A program made the translations under genes and the position numbers. Below, piece after piece: positions 27,852 through 37,463 of a stretch of 64,000 bases of DNA (its first letter is position 1; each line of letters opens with the position of its first letter). The notes beneath the pieces were generated by a model. The model was given only the letters and a program-made list of their open reading frames with translations, was not told the DNA's origin and did no database searches. Location of the stretch: contig MPNO01000006.1 in assembly GCA_002239065.1 (NCBI GenBank), positions 62,001 through 126,000 of the forward strand, written 5' to 3'. This DNA comes from Defluviicoccus sp. bin129 (GTDB taxonomy: Bacteria > Pseudomonadota > Alphaproteobacteria > MPNO01).

Positions 27852-29567
27852 ATGGCGGCCCGTCCGAATGCCGAGACCGCGGCGGAGGCGATCGTCGACG
27901 CGCTGGTCGATGAGGGCGTCGAGTACGTGTTCGGCGTGACCGGCGACACCGTGCTGCCGATCCTCGATGCGATCTATCACCGCGAGAACGAGATCCGCTA
28001 CATCACCGCGCGCTTCGAGACCGGCGCGACGGCGATGGCCGACGGCTATTCGCGGGTGACCGGCAAGATCGGCTGCTGCCTGTTCCATGTCGGGCCCAGC
28101 ATTTCCAACACCGTGCTCGGCATCTGGTCGGCGCAGAAGGACGCGGTGCCGCTCTTGGCGATGTCGGCCAATCTCGACACCTTCCGGCTCAACCGCAATC
28201 TGTGGCACGAGTTCGACGTCATGGGGGTGATGGGCAAGGTCACCAAGTGGAACGACCAGCTCATCGAGGCCAAGGATGCGAGGCGGCTGATGCGGACCGC
28301 CTTCCAGGCCGCCAAGTCGGGCATGCCGGGGCCGGTCCATCTCGACTTCCCCAAGGATTTGCTGGCCCAGCCGGTCGCGGTCGATTCGTCCGATCTGTCG
28401 CTCCGGGGGGGCGCCCATTCGCGCCGCCTGGCCAACGCGCCGCGGCCCGAGGCCTGGGCGGTCGAGGAAGCCGCGGCGCTGCTCATGGAGGCCGGGAGGC
28501 CGCTGATCCTGGCCGGCAGGGGGGTCAAGTGGGCCGGCGCCTCGGACCGGCTGACCGCGCTTGCCGAACGCCTTTCCATCCCGGTCGTCACCACCGAGAT
28601 GGGGCGCGGCGCGATCCCGGAAGACCACGCGCTGGCCGGCGGCATCGCGGGCCATTTCGGGCATTCGACGGCGAACGCGCTGATGCGCGAGGCCGACCTG
28701 GTGCTCGGCCTGGGCTCGCGCTTCCTCAACGTGAACACGATCAACTGGCAGATGATTGCGGCAGACGCGAAAATCGTCCAGGTGGAGACCGACCCGATCG
28801 AGATCGGCCGGCAATACGCGGCCGCGCTCGGCATCCACGCCTGCTCCGGCGCCTTTCTCGACGATCTGCTGGCCCATTGCGATTCGCGCGGCATCGAAGC
28901 CGACGGCGCGACACGGGAGGCCCGCGAAGCCCGCGTCGCCGAGCTCAGGGCGGACCAGGACCGGCGCTACTACGACACCGATCTCGACGCGGTGCCGGTC
29001 AAGCCGCAGCGCATCACCAGGGCGCTGCAGGCGGTCTGCGACCCCGACGCGCTGTTCCTGATCGGCGCCGGGCTGCACACCCAGTTCGCCCATGCCGTGC
29101 CGATCCGCTACCCCGACCAGTACCAGTGGGCGGCGGGCTCGGGGACCATGGCATGGGCCTTCCCCGCCGCGCTCGGCGCCAAACTCGCCCGGCCGGGACG
29201 CCAGGTGGTGGTGCCGATCGGCGACGGCGATTTCGGCATGAACGCGCAGGAGATCGAGACCTCGGTGCGCGAGAACCTGCCGGTGATCGTCGTGGTCTAC
29301 AACGATTGCAGCTACGGCGCGCTCCGCGTGTTCCAGGAAAACGTCTATGGCGGACGGCAGATCGGCTCCGATTACGGCCAGACCGACCTGGTCGGGCTCG
29401 CCGAGGCCTATGGCGCGCGGGGCGAGAGGGTGGAAAGCCCCGACGATCTCGAACCCGCCCTCGAACGCGCCGCCGCGTCGGGCGTGACCAGCGTCATAGA
29501 CGTCCAGATCGATGGCTGGGAAAACCACTACCGCTCGGCCGAATGGGCCGAGTTCCACAAGTTCTGA
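27852..29567 (+). CDS. Thiamine-pyrophosphate-dependent enzyme (acetolactate synthase-like)
   Basis: A 571-residue IlvB/benzoylformate-decarboxylase-like enzyme with the three usual domains. The N-terminal catalytic glutamate is in ITARFETGATAMADGYSR, and the TPP-binding GDGDFGMNAQE...YND motif lies in the C-terminal domain. The start MAARPN at 27852 was chosen because it gives the normal N-terminus AAEAIVDALVDEGVEYVFG; an upstream in-frame start at 27765 would add 29 atypical residues. It is followed after 8 bases by an MmgE/PrpD gene. Carboligase, decarboxylase or lyase activity cannot be distinguished here. Confidence 0.88.
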   Translation: MAARPNAETAAEAIVDALVDEGVEYVFGVTGDTVLPILDAIYHRENEIRYITARFETGATAMADGYSRVTGKIGCCLFHVGPSISNTVLGIWSAQKDAVPLLAMSANLDTFRLNRNLWHEFDVMGVMGKVTKWNDQLIEAKDARRLMRTAFQAAKSGMPGPVHLDFPKDLLAQPVAVDSSDLSLRGGAHSRRLANAPRPEAWAVEEAAALLMEAGRPLILAGRGVKWAGASDRLTALAERLSIPVVTTEMGRGAIPEDHALAGGIAGHFGHSTANALMREADLVLGLGSRFLNVNTINWQMIAADAKIVQVETDPIEIGRQYAAALGIHACSGAFLDDLLAHCDSRGIEADGATREAREARVAELRADQDRRYYDTDLDAVPVKPQRITRALQAVCDPDALFLIGAGLHTQFAHAVPIRYPDQYQWAAGSGTMAWAFPAALGAKLARPGRQVVVPIGDGDFGMNAQEIETSVRENLPVIVVVYNDCSYGALRVFQENVYGGRQIGSDYGQTDLVGLAEAYGARGERVESPDDLEPALERAAASGVTSVIDVQIDGWENHYRSAEWAEFHKF

Positions 29568-29575
29568 GGCCGACC

Positions 29576-30925
29576 ATGCTGCGCCTGCCAGTCACCGCCA
29601 CCCTCGCCGAGTTCGTCGTCGGCGCGCGCTTCGAGGACCTTCCCGGGGAGGTTCGGCGGGAGGCGGCGCGCACCCTGGTCAACTGGGTCGGCGGCTGCGT
29701 CGGCGGCGCATCGCACGAGGCGCTCGGGACGATGTGGCGCGCCGTCGGGCCCTTCGCGGGCGCCCCCGAGGCCACCGTGCTGGGCGGCGCGCGGCGCACC
29801 GACCCGCTCACCGCCGCGCTGCTCAACGGGGCCGGCGGCGCGGTGCTCGACTTCGACGACACCCATCTCCGGACGGTGATCCACCCGGCGAGCCCGATCG
29901 CGCCCGCGGTGCTCGCGCTTTCGCAGCACATGCCGGTGAACGGCGCGGCCTTCCTCCATGCGCTGGTGATCGGGATCGAAGTCGCCTGCAAGATCGGCAA
30001 CGGGATCTCGCCCGACCATTACCGCCATGGCTGGCACATCACCGGCACCTGCGGGGTGATCGGCGCCGCGGCGGCGTGCGCGAAGCTGCTCGGCCTCGAC
30101 CGACAGCAGACCCGCTGGGCGCTGAGCGCGGCGGCGACCCAGGCCGCGGGGCTGCGCGAGATGTTCGGCGGCATGGCGCGCATCCTCCATGCCGGCCGCG
30201 CCGCCCAGAACGGCCTCGCCTCGGCGCTGTTCGCGCGCGAGGGGCTGGTGAGCTCGGATGCCGGGATCGAGGCCGAGGCCGGTTTCGCCAAGGTGATGTC
30301 GCGACGCCACGATTGGGACCGGATGACCGACGGTCTGGGCGAGCGCTGGGAGACGCTGGAGAACACCTACAAGCCGTTCGCCACCGGGATCGTCGCGCAC
30401 CCGGCGATCGACGGCTGCATAAGGCTGCGGCGCGCCCACGGGCTCGCGGCCGACGAGATCGCCCGCATCGCGGTCGCGGTCAACCCGATCGCGCTGATGC
30501 TGACCGACAACCCGGAGCCCACCACGGCGCTGGAGGCGCGGCTCTCGATCCAGCATGTCTGCGCCACCGGGATCGTCCACGGCGCGGCGGGGATAGCGGA
30601 GCTCGACGACGCGGCCATCGGGCAGACAGACACGGTCGCGTTGCGCGGGCGGGTCGAGGCGCGACCCGACGACGATCTCGAACGCGACCAGGCGCGGGTG
30701 CGGATCGAGAGCCATGACGGCAGGACGTTCGAGACCTTCGTCGAGCACGCCTATGGCAGTCTCGAGAACCCGATGACCGACGCCGATCTCGACGCCAAGG
30801 TGCATACTTTGGCCGACCCGGTGCTCGGGCCGGACCGCGCCGACCGGCTCATCACCATCTGCCGCAGCGTCGTGGAACTGCCATCCGCCGCCACCGTCGC
30901 CGAGGCGGCCGAGGCGCCGGGTTAG
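29576..30925 (+). CDS. MmgE/PrpD family protein (2-methylcitrate dehydratase-like)
   Basis: A 449-residue helical protein of the MmgE/PrpD family, which includes 2-methylcitrate, itaconate-related and other dehydratases and decarboxylases. Seen: DFDDTHLRTVIHPASPIAPA near residue 90, HATCG-like HITGTCGVIGAAAACAKLLGL, and KPFATGIVAHPAIDG in the C-terminal half. The start ATG lies eight bases after the TPP enzyme stop, so the two are cotranscribed. The gene converges with the broken quinone oxidoreductase 12 bases away. Many family members have unassigned substrates. Confidence 0.87.
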   Translation: MLRLPVTATLAEFVVGARFEDLPGEVRREAARTLVNWVGGCVGGASHEALGTMWRAVGPFAGAPEATVLGGARRTDPLTAALLNGAGGAVLDFDDTHLRTVIHPASPIAPAVLALSQHMPVNGAAFLHALVIGIEVACKIGNGISPDHYRHGWHITGTCGVIGAAAACAKLLGLDRQQTRWALSAAATQAAGLREMFGGMARILHAGRAAQNGLASALFAREGLVSSDAGIEAEAGFAKVMSRRHDWDRMTDGLGERWETLENTYKPFATGIVAHPAIDGCIRLRRAHGLAADEIARIAVAVNPIALMLTDNPEPTTALEARLSIQHVCATGIVHGAAGIAELDDAAIGQTDTVALRGRVEARPDDDLERDQARVRIESHDGRTFETFVEHAYGSLENPMTDADLDAKVHTLADPVLGPDRADRLITICRSVVELPSAATVAEAAEAPG

Positions 30926-30937
30926 CGCGCCAGCACC

Positions 30938-32078
30938 CTATTCGGCGATCTCCAGCACCGCCTTGCCGACGATCTTGCGCTCCTCCAGCAGCCCGATCGC
31001 GTCCATGTACCGCTCGAACGGGTAGCGCGCCATGATGTTGGGGTCGATCTTGCCGGCGAGCAGGAGGTCGAACAGCGCGGACTGGGCCTCCGCCAGGATG
31101 GGCGAACGCCGGTGGATGTAGCTGTTGATGGTCATCCCCAGCACGCCGATGTTTTTCAGCAGCAGGTAGTTGGTGCGCAGCTGCGGGATGGCGCCGGAGG
31201 TGAAGCCGGCCACCACGGCGCGCCCCTCGTCGCCGATGGCGCGGAGCGCCGCGTCGAACACCGCGCCGCCGACCAGGTCGAAGACGAGATCCGCCGGCCG
31301 CCGGCCGGTCGCCTCGAAGACCTGGGCGCGGAGCGAATCGCGCAGATCCTCGCGGGTGAGGTCGATCGCCGCGTCGGCGCCGGCCGCGCACACCGCCTCC
31401 GCCTTGGCGGGTGAGGAGAGGCCGGCCAGCACGGTGCCCGCGCCGAGGGGTTTGGCGAGGTTGACCGCGGCCATGCCGACCCCGCCCGAGGCGCCGTTGA
31501 TCAGCACGATCTCGCCTTCTTGCAGCCGCCCCCGCGTGGTCAGCGCGTGGTAGGCGGTCTGGTAGGCGAGACCCATCGCCGCGGCGGCGTCGAAGGCGAC
31601 CCCGTCGGGCAGGGGGAAGCACAGCGCCTCCGGGCAGGCGACCCTCTCGGCGAGCCCGCCATGCACCACATGGGCGATCACCCGGTCGCCCTCCCTGAGC
31701 CCGGTAACGCCGGCGCCCACCGCCGAGACCACCCCGGCCGCGTCCAGATCGGCCGGGCAGGGGGAGGCACAGCGCCTCCGGGCAGGCGCCCCTCTCGGCG
31801 AGCCCGCCATGCACCACATGGGCGATCACCCGGTCGCCCTCCCTGAGCCCGGTAACGCCGGCGCCCACCGCCGAGACCACCCCGGCCGCGTCCTTGCCCG
31901 GGGTGAAGGGCGGCGGCGGGTTGTTCTGGTACTTGCCGTCGAGCGAGAGCAGGTCGGTGAAGTTGATGCCGCAGACCCTGACGTCGACCACCACCTCGTC
32001 GTCCGCGGGCGAGGGGTCCGGGACCTCCTCGATCCCGACCGTCCGGTTGGATGTATCGCTGATGACCACCGCGCGCAT
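30938..32078 (-). pseudogene. NADPH:quinone oxidoreductase, disrupted by a 148-bp tandem duplication
   Basis: A zinc-independent medium-chain dehydrogenase of the quinone oxidoreductase type. The start MRAVVISDTSNRTVG is at 32078, and the second frame continues through INGASGGVGMAAVNLAK (NADPH site) to 30938. Bases 31606-31745 are repeated at 31754-31893 (period 148, two mismatches), which shifts the frame. Deleting one unit leaves 993 bases, exactly 331 codons, a complete 330-residue enzyme. So the gene is either recently broken or intact and misassembled. A paralogue lies at 40379-41380. It diverges from the Rieske gene. Confidence 0.88.
31606..31893. repeat. Imperfect direct repeat, 2 x 140 bp with period 148
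   Basis: Copies 31606-31745 and 31754-31893 differ at only two visible positions (A/G in GGGGAAGC versus GGGGAGGC, and A/C in GGCGACCC versus GGCGCCCC). They are separated by the octamer AGATCGGC, which has no counterpart after copy two. The repeat lies wholly inside one gene and has no mobile-element features. The first seven bases of the spacer, AGATCGG, equal the first seven of the common Illumina adapter, which may be coincidence. Confidence 0.9.
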
Positions 32079-32181
32079 GTCCCTCGCCCTCGCTCCGGCA
32101 ATTGAAACCGGGCGTGGTATACCGGGTGGTGGGCGGCGAGAGAAGACTGCCCCCGGCGGTGCCCTGTGCTAAAACCGGGCC

Positions 32182-33480
32182 ATGCTGAGCACCGAGCAGA
32201 ACGCGCTGGTGACCGAGACCGGGACGGGGACCGCGGGCGGCGCGCTGATGCGCCGCTACTGGCAGCCCGCCGCGCTCGTCGAGGAGCTGGCGGGAGACCG
32301 GCCGCTCGCGCCCGTCCGGCTGATGGGCGAGGATCTGGTGCTGTTCCGCGCAGAAGACGGCGAGCCCCGCCTGACCGCCCGGCGCTGCCCCCACCGCGGC
32401 GCGGATCTGCGCTTCGGCCGGCTGGAGGATGACGGCCTGCGCTGCCCGTTCCACGGCTGGCTGTTCGACGGCAAGGGGCGCTGCCTCGAACAGCCGGCGG
32501 AACCCGAGGGCAGCAATTTCCACACCAGGATCCGCATGGCGGGCTACCCCTGCGTCGAGCGCAACGGCGTCGTCTTCGCCTGGCTCGGCCCGGGCGAACC
32601 GCCGCCGCTGCCGGATTTCGACTGCTTCGCCGCGCCGGATGCGTTCACCTTCGCCTTCAAGGGCTATCTCGAATGCAACTGGCTGCAGGCGCTCGAGGTC
32701 GGCATCGACCCGGCGCACGGGTCGTTCCTGCACCGCTTCTTCGAGGACGAGAACCCGGAAGAGGGCTACGGCCTCCAGTTTCGCGACCGGGTCGAGGGCG
32801 CCAATTTCCCGCTGACCCGCATCATGCGCGACTTCCCCTGTCCCGAGATCCGGATCGAGGACACCGGCTACGGCATGCGGCTGACCGCGCTCCGCGACCT
32901 CGACGAGGCCAGCAAGCATGTGCGCATTACCAACCTGCTCTTCCCCAACGCGATCGTCATCCCGCTCGGCAACGACATGATCATCAGCCAGTGGCACGTG
33001 CCGATCGACGACACCCATTGCTGGTGGTACGCGATGTTCACCAGCTACGGCGAGACGCTCGACAAGCAGGCGATGCGCGACCAGCGGCTCGAGCTCTATA
33101 CGCTCCCCGACTACCGGCCGCGGCTCAACAAGGCCAACGACTACGGCTTCGATGCGTCCGAGCAGATGCGCGCGACCTTCACCGGCATGGGCGACGACAT
33201 CAACGTTCACGACCAGTGGGCGGTCGAGTCGCCGGGGCCGATCCACGACCGTACCGCCGAGCATCTCGGCGTCTCCGACCGGGCGATCATTCACTACCGC
33301 AGGCGGCTGATCGGCGCGATCGAGGCGGTCGCCGGCGGTGCCGAAGCGCCGATGCGGGGCAACGGGCCGGGCGGCGCGCCGCTCGCCGTCGACACGGTCG
33401 CGCCCGGCGAGGGATGGGACGAGACCTGGCGCAGCTACGATGCCGCGCGCCGCGCGCGCTCGGGCTGGGCCGCGCCGTGA
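32182..33480 (+). CDS. Rieske non-haem iron oxygenase, alpha subunit (phthalate dioxygenase-like)
   Basis: A 432-residue ring-hydroxylating oxygenase. The Rieske [2Fe-2S] ligands are CPHRG (Cys69, His71) and CPFHGW (Cys88, His91). The mononuclear iron site lies around NWLQALEVGIDPAHGSFLH. The N-terminus GGALMRRYWQPAAL and overall length resemble the phthalate 4,5-dioxygenase group, which has only an alpha subunit and needs a separate reductase. None is encoded nearby. The stop overlaps the next gene's GTG start (GTGA), so it is translationally coupled to a glutamine-synthetase-like ligase. Confidence 0.92.
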   Translation: MLSTEQNALVTETGTGTAGGALMRRYWQPAALVEELAGDRPLAPVRLMGEDLVLFRAEDGEPRLTARRCPHRGADLRFGRLEDDGLRCPFHGWLFDGKGRCLEQPAEPEGSNFHTRIRMAGYPCVERNGVVFAWLGPGEPPPLPDFDCFAAPDAFTFAFKGYLECNWLQALEVGIDPAHGSFLHRFFEDENPEEGYGLQFRDRVEGANFPLTRIMRDFPCPEIRIEDTGYGMRLTALRDLDEASKHVRITNLLFPNAIVIPLGNDMIISQWHVPIDDTHCWWYAMFTSYGETLDKQAMRDQRLELYTLPDYRPRLNKANDYGFDASEQMRATFTGMGDDINVHDQWAVESPGPIHDRTAEHLGVSDRAIIHYRRRLIGAIEAVAGGAEAPMRGNGPGGAPLAVDTVAPGEGWDETWRSYDAARRARSGWAAP

Positions 33481-34943
33481 CGGGGTCGAGCGGCCGCGCC
33501 GGTTTCGTCGAGCGCCACGGGCTGTGGGACGATGCCGCGCGCGAGGCGGCGGCGGAGATGCTGCGGCGCATCGAAGTCGACGGCATCGAGGTCGTCCGCT
33601 TTTCCTTCCCCGACCAGCACGGGATCCTGCGCGGCAAGGCGATGACCACGGGCGAGGTCGCGGGGGCGCTCGCGGGCGGCGTGTCGATGACCTCGACGCT
33701 CTTGGTCAAGGACACCGCGCACAAGACCGTGCCGCCGGTGTTCCGCCCGGGAGCCGGAATCGGCGCGCCCGATCTCACCGGCGCGGCGGACTTCCTGATG
33801 GTCGCCGATCCCGCGACCTTCCGCGTGCTCCCCTGGGCGCCGGCGACCGGCTGGGTGCTGTGCGACATCCGCTGGCCGGACGGCCGCGCGATCCCCTATT
33901 CCACCCGCGATGTCTGCCGCGCCATGCTGGGCCGGCTCGCCGAGCGCGGCTGGGACTACGTCGCCGGCATCGAGGTCGAGTTCCACATCTTCCGCCTCGA
34001 GGACCCGAGGATGGCGGCATCGGGCGCCGGCCAGCCCGCCGAACCGCCGGATGTCTCCCTGCTCACCCACGGATACCAGTATCTGACCGAAATCCGGCTC
34101 GACGAGCTCGACCCCATCCTCGCGACCCTCCGCCGCGCGCTTGCCGCGCTCGGGCTGCCGCTGCGCTCGCTCGAAGTCGAGTTCGGGCCGAGCCAGGTCG
34201 AGGTGACGTTCCAGCCGGGCGCGGGGCTCGAATCCGCCGACACGATGATCCTGTTCCGCAACGCCGTGAAGCAGGTCTGCGCGCGTCACGGCTATCACGC
34301 GACCTTCATGTGCCGGCCGCAGATCGAGAACGTGTTCGCGAGCGGCTGGCACCTCCATCAGTCGCTGCGCGAGCGCGGCACGGGACGCGCGCTGTTCATG
34401 CCGGAGGCGGAGGACGGCGAAGACGCGCTGCTGTCTGCGTTCGGACGACAATTCGCCGCCGGCATCCTGGAGCACGCGCGCGCCGCTTCGGTCTTCACCA
34501 CGCCCACGATCAACGGCTACAAGCGTTTTAAGGCGTTCTCGCTGGCCCCGGACCGCGCCGCCTGGTCGCGCGACAACCGGGGCGCGATGCTGCGCATCGT
34601 CGGCGGGGCAGGGGAGCCCGGCACCCGGATCGAGAACCGGGCCGGCGAGCCGGCCGCCAACCCCTATCTCTATCTCGCCTCGCAGATCGTCTCGGGGCTC
34701 GACGGCATCGACAACCGGCGCGACCCGGGGCCGGCGACCGAGACCCCCTACGAGGCGGACGCGCCGGCCCTGCCGGCAAGCCTGATCGAGGCGGTGGCTG
34801 CGCTGCGCGCGGACCAGGCCTTCGTGGCGGCGCTCGGCAAGCCCTTCGTCGACTATATCTGCATGATCAAGGAGGCGGAGATCGCCCGCTATTTGTCGGA
34901 CGTCACCGACTGGGAGCAGCGCGAATATTTCCGGATTTTCTGA
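33477..34943 (+). CDS. Glutamine synthetase family protein (gamma-glutamyl ligase-like)
   Basis: A 488-residue glutamine-synthetase-fold ligase. VRFSFPDQHGILRGKAM is the N-terminal beta-grasp signature of the GS-like group; EVEFHIF and EVEFGPSQVEVTF hold metal-binding glutamates, and TINGYKRF and NRAGEPAANPYLYLA follow in the usual order. It starts at GTG 33477, giving a four-base overlap with the oxygenase stop. GS-like enzymes coupled to oxygenases are known from aniline catabolism, where gamma-glutamylanilide is made before dioxygenation. A similar amine-tagging role is an inference; ammonia assimilation is less likely given the context. Confidence 0.85.
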   Translation: MTGSSGRAGFVERHGLWDDAAREAAAEMLRRIEVDGIEVVRFSFPDQHGILRGKAMTTGEVAGALAGGVSMTSTLLVKDTAHKTVPPVFRPGAGIGAPDLTGAADFLMVADPATFRVLPWAPATGWVLCDIRWPDGRAIPYSTRDVCRAMLGRLAERGWDYVAGIEVEFHIFRLEDPRMAASGAGQPAEPPDVSLLTHGYQYLTEIRLDELDPILATLRRALAALGLPLRSLEVEFGPSQVEVTFQPGAGLESADTMILFRNAVKQVCARHGYHATFMCRPQIENVFASGWHLHQSLRERGTGRALFMPEAEDGEDALLSAFGRQFAAGILEHARAASVFTTPTINGYKRFKAFSLAPDRAAWSRDNRGAMLRIVGGAGEPGTRIENRAGEPAANPYLYLASQIVSGLDGIDNRRDPGPATETPYEADAPALPASLIEAVAALRADQAFVAALGKPFVDYICMIKEAEIARYLSDVTDWEQREYFRIF

Positions 34944-35006
34944 CCCGACGGGTCTCGATTTGGCCGATCCGCCATCGCGCAGGGACGAAACCTGGGATGA
35001 CCCGAT

Positions 35007-35759
35007 ATGACGTCTGAAACGAAGGTCGCCGTGGTGACGGGAGCCGGCACGGGGATAGGGCGAGCGGCCGTGCTTTCGCTGCGCAGGGCGGGCTGGCGCA
35101 TGGTGCTCGCGGGGCGCCGCAGGGAGCCGCTGGAGGAAACCGCCGCGATGGCCGGCGGCGGCGACATGCTGGTCGTGCCGACCGACGTGGCCGATCCGGA
35201 CCAGGTGCATGCGCTGTTCGCCAGGATCGGGGAGACCATGGGCCGCCTCGACCTCCTGTTCAACAACGCCGGCATGGGCACGCCGCAGGTTCCGATGGAG
35301 GACCTGGCGGTCGAGGACTGGAAGCGGGTCGTCGACGTCAACCTGACGGGCTCCTTTCTCTGCGCCCGGGAAGCCATCGCCATCATGAAGAGCCAGAACC
35401 CGAAAGGCGGGCGGATCATCAATAACGGCTCGGTCTCGGCGCACGCGCCCCGGCCCGACACCGTCGCCTACACCGCGACCAAGCACGCCATCACCGGGCT
35501 GACCAAGAGCATCGCGCTCGACGGGCGCAAGCACGACATCGCCTGCAGCCAGGTCGATATCGGCAACGCCGACACCCCGATGGCGGGACGGATGAAGCAC
35601 GGCGTGCCCCAGGCCAGCGGCGAGATCATGGCCGAGGCGGTGATGGACCCCGAACATTGCGGCGAGATGATCGCCCATATCGCCGCGCTGCCACCGGAGA
35701 CGAACGTCCTGTTCGTGACCATCATGGCGACCAAGATGCCCTTCGTCGGGCGCGGCTGA
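35007..35759 (+). CDS. SDR-family oxidoreductase
   Basis: A 250-residue classical short-chain dehydrogenase. TGAGTGIGR near residue 10 binds NAD(P), NNAGMGT follows, and the catalytic Tyr-Lys pair is in [12 protein letters not shown]. It starts 63 bases after the GS-like gene and is followed 17 bases later by the LigI-like hydrolase, so it belongs to the same plus-strand unit. In that setting it may oxidise a cis-diol or hydroxy-acid formed after the oxygenase step; the substrate is not predictable from sequence. Confidence 0.87.
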   Translation: MTSETKVAVVTGAGTGIGRAAVLSLRRAGWRMVLAGRRREPLEETAAMAGGGDMLVVPTDVADPDQVHALFARIGETMGRLDLLFNNAGMGTPQVPMEDLAVEDWKRVVDVNLTGSFLCAREAIAIMKSQNPKGGRIINNGSVSAHAPRPDTVAYTATKHAITGLTKSIALDGRKHDIACSQVDIGNADTPMAGRMKHGVPQASGEIMAEAVMDPEHCGEMIAHIAALPPETNVLFVTIMATKMPFVGRG

Positions 35760-35776
35760 CGGGCCGGAGGGCCGAA

Positions 35777-36661
35777 ATGAACGCCGGGATCCGGAACTGC
35801 CTGCCGCCCGACCGGAACCCGCGAAAGCCCGGGTTGGTTCTGCCCGCGGGCTCGGTGGACACACACGTTCACGTGTTCGAGGATCGCTACCCGCGCTCGC
35901 CCGGGCGCGGCTACGACCCGCCCGAGTCGACTCTCGCCGATCTCGAGCACCTGCACGAGACGCTCGGCGTGGACCGGGTCGTGTTCACCCAGCCCTCGGT
36001 CTATGGCGTCGACAACTCGGCGATCATGGACGGCATGGCGTCGCTGAACCGACGCAAGCCCGGTCGCGCCCGCGCCGTCGTCGCTCTGACCATGGATTTT
36101 ACCGACGACCGGGTGGCCGCGCTCGACGCCGAGGGGGCGCGCGGCATCCGGCTCAACATGGACAACAAGGGCGGCATGCCGCTCGGGCTCGACCGGATAC
36201 CCGAGCTCGCCCGGCGCATCGCGCCCTTCGGCTGGCATGTCGAGTTCCTGTTCCCCGGCAAGGACATCCTCGACCTGATGCCGGTCTTCAAGGCGCTCAC
36301 CGTGCCCATGTCGATCGCCCATTTCGCCTACCAGCCGGCGACGGCGGGGATTGCCGCGGACGGGTTTCGGGCGCTGCTCGAGCTGGTGCGCGAGGGCAAT
36401 ACCTGGATCAAGATCTCCGGCGCGAACCGGGTCAGCGAGACCGACCTGCCGCCCTATGACGACGTGAAGCCGATGGCCGAGGCGCTGGTCGAGGCCGCGC
36501 CCGACCGCATCATGTGGGGCACCGACTGGCCGCACCCCAACAAGTACGAGGTCAATCCGAATGACGGCGACCTCGTCGACGCCTTCGGCGACTGGGTGGG
36601 CGACGAGGCGATGCGGCGCGCCGTGATGGTCGACACGCCAGCGGCGTTCTACCGGTTCTGA
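35777..36661 (+). CDS. Amidohydrolase-family lactonase/hydrolase (LigI-like)
   Basis: A 294-residue TIM-barrel hydrolase. The N-terminal GSVDTHVHVFE and C-terminal MWGTDWPHPN resemble 2-pyrone-4,6-dicarboxylate lactonase LigI and related enzymes of protocatechuate or sugar-acid breakdown. The start at 35777 (GGCCGAAATG) was chosen over an in-frame upstream start that would run into the SDR gene. It is the last gene of the Rieske/GS-like/SDR unit and suggests lactone or pyrone hydrolysis downstream of ring oxidation. It converges with the cupin gene (6-base gap). Confidence 0.85.
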   Translation: MNAGIRNCLPPDRNPRKPGLVLPAGSVDTHVHVFEDRYPRSPGRGYDPPESTLADLEHLHETLGVDRVVFTQPSVYGVDNSAIMDGMASLNRRKPGRARAVVALTMDFTDDRVAALDAEGARGIRLNMDNKGGMPLGLDRIPELARRIAPFGWHVEFLFPGKDILDLMPVFKALTVPMSIAHFAYQPATAGIAADGFRALLELVREGNTWIKISGANRVSETDLPPYDDVKPMAEALVEAAPDRIMWGTDWPHPNKYEVNPNDGDLVDAFGDWVGDEAMRRAVMVDTPAAFYRF

Positions 36662-36667
36662 GCCGGA

Positions 36668-37204
36668 TCAGGCGGTCTCCAGCAGCCCCGCTTCGTCGCG
36701 CGAGAGCCCGGTTTCGGCGGCGGCCGAGACCACGTCCGGGTGCCAGTGGACCTTGCCCGCCTCGGGCCCGCCGATCAGCGTGAGCAGCGTGCCCGTCCCC
36801 TCGCCGACATAGCGGAAGCCGCGATAGACCCCGATGGGCACGCTGATGGTGTCGAACGGATCGAGCTCGATCTCCCGCTCCTCGCCGTCGCCGAGCCAGG
36901 TGACGGCCCAGCGCCCGACCAGCGGCATGAAGACCTCCTCGGTGTCATGCGCGTGAAGCGCGGCGCCGTTGCCGTGCTCGGCCTGGATCATGCCGAGATT
37001 GAAGCCGTGCGCCGGCATCGGGATGTTGGGGGCGAGGTCCGGGTTTTCCGCCGCCTCGACGACTCCCATGCCGATCAGGTTGATCTTGAACCGCCGGTGA
37101 CCGGGGAGGCGGGTGTCGATATAGGCTTCGCCGGATCCGCGGAGTTCGGAAAACCGGGCGACGCAGCGCTCCATGTCCTGCTTCGAGATGCTCTGGGGGT
37201 CCAT
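36668..37204 (-). CDS. Cupin-domain protein
   Basis: A 178-residue single-domain cupin. The metal-binding motif is seen as HAHDTEEVFMPLVGRW with a later VPIGVYRGFRYVG strand and WHPD near the end. Cupins of this size include dioxygenases, isomerases and sugar-binding regulators; no motif here picks one. It stands alone on the minus strand, convergent to the LigI-like gene and divergent from the long spacer at 37205-37772. Confidence 0.82.
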   Translation of the reverse strand: MDPQSISKQDMERCVARFSELRGSGEAYIDTRLPGHRRFKINLIGMGVVEAAENPDLAPNIPMPAHGFNLGMIQAEHGNGAALHAHDTEEVFMPLVGRWAVTWLGDGEEREIELDPFDTISVPIGVYRGFRYVGEGTGTLLTLIGGPEAGKVHWHPDVVSAAAETGLSRDEAGLLETA

Positions 37205-37423
37205 TCCGTTCCTCCACCTTGGCGTCGGTCCATATTCCCCCGTCTTTCCCGCCAGGCAAAGCCCGTGTTCGGGACGGGAGGACGGGTGGACGGCCTGTCC
37301 GGGAACCAGGTCGTCGCAACGGTCGATCCGTATCGCGATCTTCCCGTTCGAGGCTTCGAGCCCTTTTCGTTGGCGATGCGGCGTGTCCGCTTTCGATGGA
37401 CTCGGGCCTCGCTCTGCCCCCCA

Positions 37424-37463
37424 CCGTCATGGCCGGCCGCCGGATCAAGTCCGGGCATGACGG
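37424..37463. repeat. REP-like inverted repeat (CCGTCATG type)
   Basis: Arms CCGTCATGGCCGG (37424-37436) and CCGGGCATGACGG (37451-37463) pair at 12 of 13 positions around a 14-base centre. The CCGTCATGCCCGG...CATGACGG family is a common intergenic repeat in alphaproteobacterial genomes. Related but shorter hairpins occur at 59305-59325 and 59351-59373. Confidence 0.7.

Noticed and set aside
26298-29558. 1086-codon minus-strand frame spanning the aldehyde dehydrogenase and TPP enzyme
   Set aside because: Reads out of frame through the dehydrogenase and antisense to the TPP enzyme; no coherent domain.
31606-31893. Insertion sequence or transposon at the repeated segment
   Set aside because: Both copies are plain coding sequence of the host gene with no transposase or inverted ends.
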